The notes under the pieces were generated by a model. It did no database searches and had not been told where the DNA came from. It worked only from the letters and a program-made list of their open reading frames with translations. A DNA stretch of 64,000 nucleotides from assembly GCF_022581195.2 (NCBI RefSeq), contig NC_061482.1:8804001-8868000 (forward strand), written 5' to 3'. Below are positions 55,821-64,000 of this stretch, piece after piece. Positions within the stretch are counted from its first letter, which is position 1, and every line of letters begins with the position of its first letter. This stretch comes from Helicoverpa zea. Its lineage: Eukaryota > Arthropoda > Insecta > Lepidoptera > Noctuidae. Made by a program: the position numbers and the translations under genes.

Positions 55821-56208
55821 TTTAGAAGTCGTGGTGGCCTAGTGGGCAAAGAACCAACCTCTCAAGTATGAGGGCGCGGGTTCGATTCCAGGTCAGGCAA
55901 GTACCAATGCAACTTGCAACTTTTCTAAGTTTGTATGTACTTTCTAAGTATTTCTTAGATACAAATGACTGCACGTTAAACTGTAGGTCCCGGCTGTCAT
56001 TGAACATCCTTGGCAGTCGTTACCGGTAGTCAGAAGCCAGTAAGTCTGACACCAGTCTAACCAAGGGGTATTGGGTTGCCCGGGTAAGTGGGTTGAGGAG
56101 GTCAGATAGGGCAGTCGCTCCATGTAAAGCGCTGGTTCTTAGATACATCCGGTTAGACTGGAAGCCGACCCCAAAATAGTTGGGAAAAAGGCTCGGAGAA
56201 TGATGATT
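55821..56208 (+). mobile_element. tRNA-derived SINE (type I tail)
   Basis: The head 'gaagtcgtggtggcctagtg' with B box 'gggttcgattcc' is followed by the shared segment, 'gtaggtcccggctgtcattg' and the tail 'aaaaaggctcggagaatg'. A 9-bp direct repeat, AATTAGGTA, lies at 55811-55819 and 56209-56217. Confidence 0.88.
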
Positions 56209-56217
56209 AATTAGGTA

Positions 56218-59190
56218 TTTTCTAAGTATGCTGATTGATACATATAATATGTTGGACGATACAGGAGAAAAACACAATTTTGATTTGTCTAAAATAGAAA
56301 TGTTTAATGTTAGTATCACTTAAATATTACAATCAAATGAAAAACACGTGTTTAAACGCACGATGTACTAACCTAAAATAGAAAAATCGACAATTAAGGT
56401 TTTTACATCCAGTATATTAGTAGATCACACTGTATCACTTCAATTAAGTTTACTTCTTCTATTTTCTTTATTATTTACTTTAAATCTAGTCTTTATAAGA
56501 ATACTATTATAATGGTAATGAGCAGGTTAACAATTCCCTCACAACTTGACGTTTTGTAACCGCCTTCTCTCTCACTCTCCCTTGAGTGTGCTGTCCTGTT
56601 ATACGCAGTGTCATACTTTTAGGCGACGTACACATGAATAATAAAGTTAATACTAGGCTGTATACACAACATACAGTAAACAAAGCTTACATACATATAT
56701 ATCGTAACCAGTAAGCTTAATAATTAAAAACACATTACACACGCAGCTACGATAATAGTTAGTTTTTTTATGATTTCACAATAATTAGGAGACTGCAGTC
56801 TTCATTTTCTCTACACTCGATTTAATTCATCGCTTGCTCCGTCATACAAAGTGCACTCTTACACTATACCTCGCTTTTAGCGATAAGACCGCCCATTGTG
56901 TCACCGACTTTAAAACCTCTAGATTAGTTTTTTGTTGTTGTTTCTTTTTAATTGGTGTACATAATAAAGAGTATCTATCTATCTATCGATCTATCTATAC
57001 CTATATTCTGAAAGTGACATTAAATCAATTGACATTAACTTGATGCATTGTAAGTATTGTGTATAGTCTTTCATACAGTGGTCTAGAGGTCACATAAAAT
57101 ATTACGGGTACCGTGAGGCAGGCCAAGCACTAGGCCATACCATACATCACTGTGGAACAAGTTGGCCAACGAAACGGCCCAGTTAAATTAACGTGATTGG
57201 TCTAGGAATGTGTGTGCTTAATGTTCTATTCAGCCTGCTGCTGACCTTCAAACGTTTTAATTGTGAAGTTTTATGTATAATATTTAAAATACTTTGTAGC
57301 CGGCAATACTCTCATCCTCCAGAGAGACCAAAATAATTCTTAAATATGACAAGGGTAAAGCTATAATGTTCAATGTAGCTAAAAATAAAAAATAGTCCGA
57401 GAATGTGTGATCAATGGATATCGTAGATATAATCTGTGAGCCATTCTCTTTATAAAGTCTAGTACCTTATTACGCTGACATTGTTTATTTAGAAATAATA
57501 AACATGTATTCTATGACAATTGAAATATCGTCACTTTTAATTAATAAATGAAGCTATAAAGTTCTGAAATAAACAAGACGCACGCGTTTGTACCGAAATA
57601 TGCATTATGAAACTTGCAGTCTTCACTTAGCACACGCCGAAGCGAACCTTAAGCCTTTTGCCTGTCTATGCTTTAGTGTGTTGTGACAAGATAAGAATGT
57701 ATAATAACAGGCTGCTGCTTTACCTAACTGAGCCTCAAATATACTGACAGGCACTCAAACGGGAAGAAACGCAGAAAGCATTTATGCATGTGTTAGAATA
57801 TTGTTGTTAGAAGTATTTATTTTGATACCCTTTATAATCGATTAATAATTAAAGGTTATGTGATTAACATTTATTTTGTATGTTTTTTCTTATACAAATT
57901 CAATCCAAAATTTAAAGCGTTTCTGGTAGACATACCTTGAGTTTTAAGCTAAAAATGTGATTTTATTAGTAGTTATTTGTAAATAATTATCTAAAAAGTT
58001 TGTGTTGTGAATAGTGGGGGTAATTGTATAAAAGTCGTTGTTTGGCCTGGACAAGGCTTGTTGTTAGTCAACCGTCGAGGACAGACGTGACTTTGTACTA
58101 AGTGATAAGTATATTTGTTTAAATTTATTTATTGTTGCTATATTTGTGAAATAAACTAGTTTGTACAATAAAAGAGTTGAGCTATTAGTATAACCTCTTT
58201 AATTTATAGACTTAACAAAAAACACAACTAGACCTAATTTTTAAATATTATTTTAAAACTTCAGTTTCCCTCATTTATAAGAATCCTCTGAATACCTAGC
58301 TTCTATCACATGCATTGACAATGACGATAAACGACGAACGATGACGTTAACTTATAGTAGCATCTAGCTTTGAAAGTCTATTTCTTTTTTTCTTACTCTA
58401 TAAAATAACGGTTTAAAAATTTTATCGCAGTCTGACTCTAGAATAGACCTAAAAGATTCTTGTCGTACCGTTGCTTGGGGCACGATTATAACAATTGTTA
58501 CCTTCTAATCCTCCTACTTTAGTATTTGTATCATAGGAAAAGGGGAAATTTTCTTATACTTACTGTTATTAGGTACAGAAAAGTTTGACACATTTTTTGT
58601 AATAAATTTTTGCACGGCGATTTGGTTTCATAACAAAGTGTGCATAAGGGTGCATCTACACGGTGCTTGTAGCTGGAGCAAGTTAACATGCGCAAGTACC
58701 TCAACATGCGCAAGCTACTTGCACCTTGTTGATTCTCCCTTTATATGGTGGCTATACCTATCTTAGTTTGACAAATTTTTAATTATTTTCTCTTAGTAGT
58801 GATCGATATGATCTACAACACCTTTCAGCATTGTTTGGGAGATCCATATGATGACCGACAATGTGAAAGTTTTTGGTTTTTCATGTTGTTCCTGAAAAGA
58901 GCTTAATATCTGACAGTTTTGATGAAACTTGGCAGAAACAGGAGATTGCTCATATTCTGCAAAATGCTTTGTATGAAGTCCTCTTATCATAACGTCTACG
59001 ACGTGTTTGTTACTTTTTCTCAGATGCCATTATACTCTGACTCTACTGCAGGGACTTACATCACACTTGTGTAACGTATATTTTTACTGAATCCTTTGTA
59101 TTAAACTTACAAAATATCGATTCCTATTCCTTGAAGTCCTAATTTTGTACGTTTTACTTGACCTATCAAATCAAATTAAAAAAAAAATAC
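56218..59190. other. non-coding; (TCTA)n repeat at about 56972-56997
   Basis: No gene recognised. At about 58661-58726 there is a small hairpin ('ggtgcttgtagc' and 'gctacttgcacc') enclosing a doubled 'acatgcgcaag'. Confidence 0.4.
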
Positions 59191-59298
59191 GAAATCACCA
59201 ACCCGCATTGAGCAAGCGTGGTGATTAATGCTCAATCCTGCTCCTTGTGAGAGGAGGCCTGTGCCCAGCAGTGGGACGATAAAAAGGCTGTAACAGTA
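59191..59298 (+). mobile_element. 5'-truncated SINE, type II tail
   Basis: From 'gaaatcaccaacccgcattg' to 'cgataaaaaggctgtaac'. It is the uninterrupted form of the region that is broken by the TIR element at 5114-5586 and therefore gives the empty site. The tRNA head is missing. Confidence 0.8.
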
Positions 59299-59534
59299 CT
59301 GGACCTATATTCTAGTTATGGAAATTCTACTATTATTTTGAATGTATTCTGAAATATTTGAGTCGATAACTATTGTTTCAAATTACCAATTCTGTCCAAT
59401 AATAAAAAGTAAGTAGTACCAGATTTACGTATTAATACACAGTTATGAGAAACGCAGTTACGGTGACCACAAATAAAATTAGGAACAAGAAGAATTATGT
59501 GCCCGCAATTCACACAGCAAGTCCAATATTACTT

Positions 59535-60160
59535 TTTAACCGACTTCCCAAAAAGGAGGAGGTTCTCAATTCGGCCGGTGTTTTTTTTTTACCGACTTCC
59601 CAAAATGGAATACTCCGAGGTTTATAGACCGATTTACCTGATTCTTTTTATGTTCAACGCGGAATAGCTGCCAGTTGGTCCCACAGTCATGAAGTCAGGA
59701 TCTGATGATGGAAATCCTGAGAAATCGAGGGCAACCTTCGAAAGTTGTAGGCATACATAGGGTAAAAACTTGACACTCAGGTTTATGCCTGAAAGCACTA
59801 TTCAACAGTGAAGGTATGGAGCTGACCTGATGATGGAGACCAGAGAGGGTCGAGGGAACTCGACAACTGAATATGTAAACTACCTCGTGTTTGGGCTTAT
59901 ATTATTTGTATTGATGAGAACTTTCCACTTATATGGATAGTGACCACTATTCGTATCACTGAAAAGCGGTAAATAAAAAACTTTTTTACGAAAAAATCAA
60001 ACCGACTTCCAAAAACACTAAAAAGCAAAAAAAATAACTTAGTAACATCCATTAGACACCGACTTCTAGGCCGATGCACCTAAAATTTGTTTTTTTTTTT
60101 TTTTGCTTTTTAGTGTTTTTTGAAGTCGGTTTGATTTTGTTGTAAAAAAGTTTTATATAA
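59535..60160. repeat. 'accgacttccaaaaa' repeat with large inverted arms
   Basis: The first part ('aaccgacttcccaaaaagg', 59540 onwards) is a common lepidopteran repeat. Its right portion has arms at about 59977-60034 and 60099-60157. These are inverted copies over some 58 bases ('atcaaaccgacttcc', 'acactaaaaagc') with about 64 bases between them. Confidence 0.65.
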
Positions 60161-60206
60161 AAGATAGTCACACAGTTTGCAAGTGACGTCCGCAATTCTA
60201 AGTAGG

Positions 60207-60392
60207 CTAGCTTCCGCTCGCGGCTTTGCCCGCGTGGTGTGTGGATAAAAAGTAGCCTTTGTGTTAATCCATGGAATCACCTACCTACATAAAAAAAAAA
60301 TTAACCAAATCGGTGAAGCCGTTTTTGCGTGAAAGAATAACTAATATACATCCATACATTCTTACAAACTTTCACATTTATACTGTTATATA
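60207..60392 (+). repeat. 'ctagcttccgctcgcggc' repeat, fuller copy
   Basis: Runs from 'ctagcttccgctcgcggct' through 'agtagcctttgtgttaatcc' and 'gtgaaagaataactaat' to 'acaaactttcacatttat'. Followed by several 'agtaggat' units up to 60480. Confidence 0.75.
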
Positions 60393-60480
60393 GTAGGATT
60401 TATACTGTTAGTAGGATAGTAGGATAGTAGGATTATAATATTTGCAGGAAGTATATTAGTAGGATGTAAGATAGTAGGAT

Positions 60481-61526
60481 ATATACATATTTTATGGAAA
60501 GGTACTACTATATCTCTGAGTGCTTTGGGTTGCTATTTAACTTGAAAATGTATACGGCGGCGTGTGAAAAACTTGTTAGAAGCATGTTTATTCCAAAATG
60601 TCAACCGAGAATACATCGAAATTGCAGGAAAAGAAGTCCGTCCCTCGTTAAGTCGCATCAAAATAAACCCAAATAAGTGTAACTTTGCGTATTTCTTAGT
60701 AATGGTCCCCACGAGGCTGACAGACATCTTCGACAAAGACTGAACTGATCAAAACGATCTTTGGATGATAGTACCATTTTAATGATGAATCTTACACTAT
60801 TACATAATTGTAGGTAACTACTTAATTCTGACATTATACAAAAGGTACATTTTGACCACTACTTATTTCAATCTGCTTTCAGCCTTTTATAAACTAGATA
60901 GATCCTATATAGACAACAATGTCGAGGTTTTTTTGTGTTTAATCTATCTATATCATCATTATAAACTAAATTGACGACCATTTAAGCTTTTGAAGAGTAG
61001 GTTTCCTCAAGATATATTATTGAATAATTAGAAAAATGGAAACGAAGAATCCAACTTTTATATGTATGCAAACAGTATAAAGTCCTGTATGGCTCCGGAT
61101 AAATAACAGGCATAACATACAGTATTTGGAATTGTAAAGAATTCCGTATCAGAACACATAGCGCGATAGTGTGTGTATCCGCGAACAATTCAGACGCACT
61201 GCAGATTGTAGTAATTCTGGCCTTATAAACGCAATGGCTAAGGTATTATCGTAGTATGTCTTTCGGCGTCTATCTAACCAGACATTGATTTTATTATACC
61301 TATAATAAGATAACATTTTTAAGTTTGTAAGTATAGTTTATATTATTTATTTAATTGAATAAAAAATGTTGATAACCAAAACTAAATCAATTAAGAAGTA
61401 CCTATATCGTGTGACCAATAAATTACAGAAGTTTAAGTATGAATGTCATGTAATAGGTACAATCACTTTGTCTCTGAAACGTGGTGACCGTTACATTTGT
61501 GAAGTGCATTATGTTTATGTTAACTA
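60481..61526. other. non-coding, no recognised feature
   Basis: Nothing supported. Confidence 0.4.
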
Positions 61527-61690
61527 CTAGCTTCCGCCCGCGGTTTCACCCGCGTCCCGGGGATACTTCTTTCCGTAGCCGGATGGTGACAAGACTTAAG
61601 TGGGTCTAAGCTATTTGTCCTCTAATTTTCAGCTTAAACGGTTCAGCCATTCTTGAGATATAAAATGTGTAACTGACACGATTTTCATTC
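61527..61690 (+). repeat. 'ctagcttccgcccgcggt' repeat, variant
   Basis: Starts 'ctagcttccgcccgcggt' and continues with 'cacccgcgtcccgggg' and 'aaacggttcagccattc'. The middle differs from the 60207 copy, so it is a separate subfamily. Confidence 0.65.
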
Positions 61691-64000
61691 ATATAGGTTT
61701 ATAGATTTCATCTACGACTGTAAAGTCTTAAATATATTCATATCATACATAGGTATCCAATTTCAAAATAAACTTATGCCTATCGAAGTTTTCCAAAGAA
61801 TAATGTTGAATTACCAAATTATAATTATTATATTAGGTATACAGATGACACAAGTTCATTGGGAGATTTTATGAAATCCTTTTTCCTCTTAAGAAGCAAT
61901 ACTTGTAAGAAAAAAACAATAAAATTCTTCCTTTTCCCAATTTATCACCTTGTTAATTGAAGTAATAAGTTTAAAACCACCTTTATAAAGTTCAGACGTC
62001 CTCTCAGCAAGAACTCTAATAGCAAAAAAAAAGTTCAGAAAACGCGACTGCGTCTTATTAAGCTGATGAGAAAAATTTTAGTAGGTACCTGCAACTAGAG
62101 GTTTTATTATTTTTACACTATTTATGTTGGATACTTATTTTACGTTGAAAGTTTTCCTTACACACACCTTCTCCAACTACCGCTACTTATAACTTTACAA
62201 GGCAAAATATCTCTGACTTACTTTATTATTCAAATTTTATTCCGACCTTAAGAATCTATTATTAAACATTGAACTATGTACGGATGAACCACGAACGATA
62301 TTCCGTTTTAATATAACTTTTGGCTTTTGATTCCTTAATTGAAATCAAATTTCAAGAATGACACAGCTGCTACGCTGGAGAACTTTATTCAAAATTAGTT
62401 TTTTTGGCTTATTTACATAGCTTTATGATAATTAGTCATTATTAGTACCTAGTACTTAAAAGAAAAAACATTATGTTAATTTATAAATTGTATTGTTTTG
62501 ATGTAAAACCTTATAATTTACTATTTATAAAGCGTTGAGTTTGTACCTTGTTCGGAAAGATTTTTTGATACTTACAGCCGTGTTTTGATACCGTATTTTT
62601 CACTGCGTCTGACGTGACGCTAATTTCTTCAAGTAGAAACACTTCTTAAATTGAGTAATTTCAGTTTTTTTTTACTTTATTACGTTGCTCTACTCATAGG
62701 TACACTATAATGTAACAACAAGTACTATAGGAAACTTTACTACTTACTCATTGATGCAACTTTAATTAAAAAATCGAACTTTGAGCTAATTTTTACAAAG
62801 ACACCGACACCAGAAACTACTTTAAAAACAATAAACATCACAATCATGCGAAAAGAAAACACTAATTGAAGAGATGTTACACGATACGGGAGTCAACCTG
62901 AAGGCAAATAAATCGGTTAGCCTAATGTTACTATGTAGATCATAGTACGATCTCTCCATCTGCCTTAGGCATGCATAAATGTTTTGTGGTCGGTTGATCG
63001 TATTAGCGTTTAGAGCTGTACGTTTGCCTGAAGCGCTCGAAGCACCTGTGTGTTTTATAACCAGACAAGTCAGTGCTTTGCGAACAATTACCTACGAAGA
63101 GTCCAAAGTCACAGCACAGCTTTAAATTGTGTAATGTGGGAATGTAATATTTGCTCTGAACCTCGCACTTCATGTTTGCTTAGTTAATGTAGCTAAGATT
63201 TCATGTTCGAAGTCAGACACCATTTTTTTTCTGCGAAATTACAAATTTCGACATTTGTATTTTTTTTTTTGTAATTTCGAATTGCCCAGACTATAAGCTT
63301 ATATTATTGCACTTTTATCATTTTTCGGTTAAGCACATAATGAATTGTAATACCTAATAATGTAGCTTAACTTTCGCAGTTTATAAAATAACCGAATTAT
63401 TTATGCCTCAATGAAATATCTCACAACCAAATCGATTTTGGAAGCCGTTAATCTGAATAAAAAAAAGTAAGACAGGATTTTCGAGTACGTTTTAAGTATA
63501 TATTAATTATTATTTTTATTTGTCAACATTCATCTCGACATCATTTACAGTGCAAAAAACATAGAAACCTGTTTAAAATTTATAGAAGAATGTCTTATTA
63601 AAATATATCGAACATTAAACATGTACGTCTAAAATGAAATACAAAAGTTTTGTACATCAAAAAGAATTTGAAGTTAAGGTGAGGTGATTACACAGCTACC
63701 TGGGATCGTCGCCAGGATGGGCACTGGTCCCAAAGTCCCGAAAACTTTCACTATGCGATCATAATTTCAATTTAAAAGTTTAACAACTTTGTTTATGTTG
63801 AGCCAGAATCAAGGGCTGTGTAAACGCCATGTGTGTGGAACATAACCAAAACATAAATTATAAAATTTCCTGAACTCATTTATTGGGACGAAAATAAATG
63901 AGAATTGTTAGTTATTCTGTCTATATTGCTATTTGTGTGAAGCAACCACCATCCTATTTTCCACAATTAATTGGTGCAGAGCAAACTACATATGTATATT
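61691..64000. other. non-coding, no recognised feature
   Basis: AT-rich DNA up to the window edge with no supported gene, RNA or repeat. Confidence 0.4.

Overview
The window reads as nuclear DNA of a lepidopteran insect. It is AT-rich and no host gene can be recognised with confidence. It is packed with repeats typical of moth and butterfly genomes: tRNA-derived SINEs of the kind described in Helicoverpa (HaSE-type), short repeats beginning with the sense of 'ctagcttccgcccgcggc', the 'ggttccgtacc...cttggccggttttt' repeat, a jockey/CR1-group LINE with a (TAAA)n tail, and several families of terminal-inverted-repeat (TIR) DNA elements. The species cannot be fixed from the sequence. The stretch is best described as an intergenic or intronic graveyard of mobile elements, with at least one element still open for coding.

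Layout. 1-8 kb: mostly unassigned DNA with a 129-bp near-perfect hairpin element at 2257-2385, a SINE (4862-5663) split by a Harbinger-like TIR element (5114-5586), and a small TIR element at 7982-8356. 8.5-10.3 kb: a three-level nest, in which a second copy of the Harbinger-like element contains a 1.28-kb TIR element with a broken THAP-domain exon, which in turn contains a 'ggttccgtacc' repeat. 12-15.6 kb: MITE inside MITE, and SINE inside SINE with a 17-bp target duplication. 17-20 kb: an LTR with a primer-binding site, fragments of a retroelement C-terminus, and the 3' end of a jockey-like LINE.

22.3-27.6 kb is the core of the window. A LINE with two intact reading frames (ORF1 234 aa, ORF2 962 aa with endonuclease and reverse transcriptase) lies inside the 3' coding end of a second retroelement, whose two halves flank it. 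A run of 61 T marks its 5' junction. 27.7-34.6 kb: a 'ggttccgtacc' repeat carrying an endonuclease fragment, then a decayed piggyBac transposase (31034-32743) and a decayed Tc1-type transposase (33588-34625), each missing a catalytic aspartate. 36.2-36.8 kb: a deletion derivative of a Harbinger element with long TIRs. 40.4-42.4 kb: a mosaic of a mariner-type MITE, a retroelement tail, a truncated SINE and a LINE tail. 44.6-45.7 kb: an unassigned 1.07-kb TIR element with repeated internal motifs. 46.0-46.4 kb: a SINE with target duplication. 47.1-49.1 kb: an integrase-type (KRBA2/Ginger-like) DNA element with palindromic subterminal arrays and a further SINE inside it. 49-64 kb is largely single-copy-looking non-coding DNA with scattered SINE and repeat fragments.

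The elements do not form a pathway. The relations between them are insertional: each nest gives a relative order of insertion, and several sites can be compared with an empty or uninterrupted copy elsewhere in the same window.
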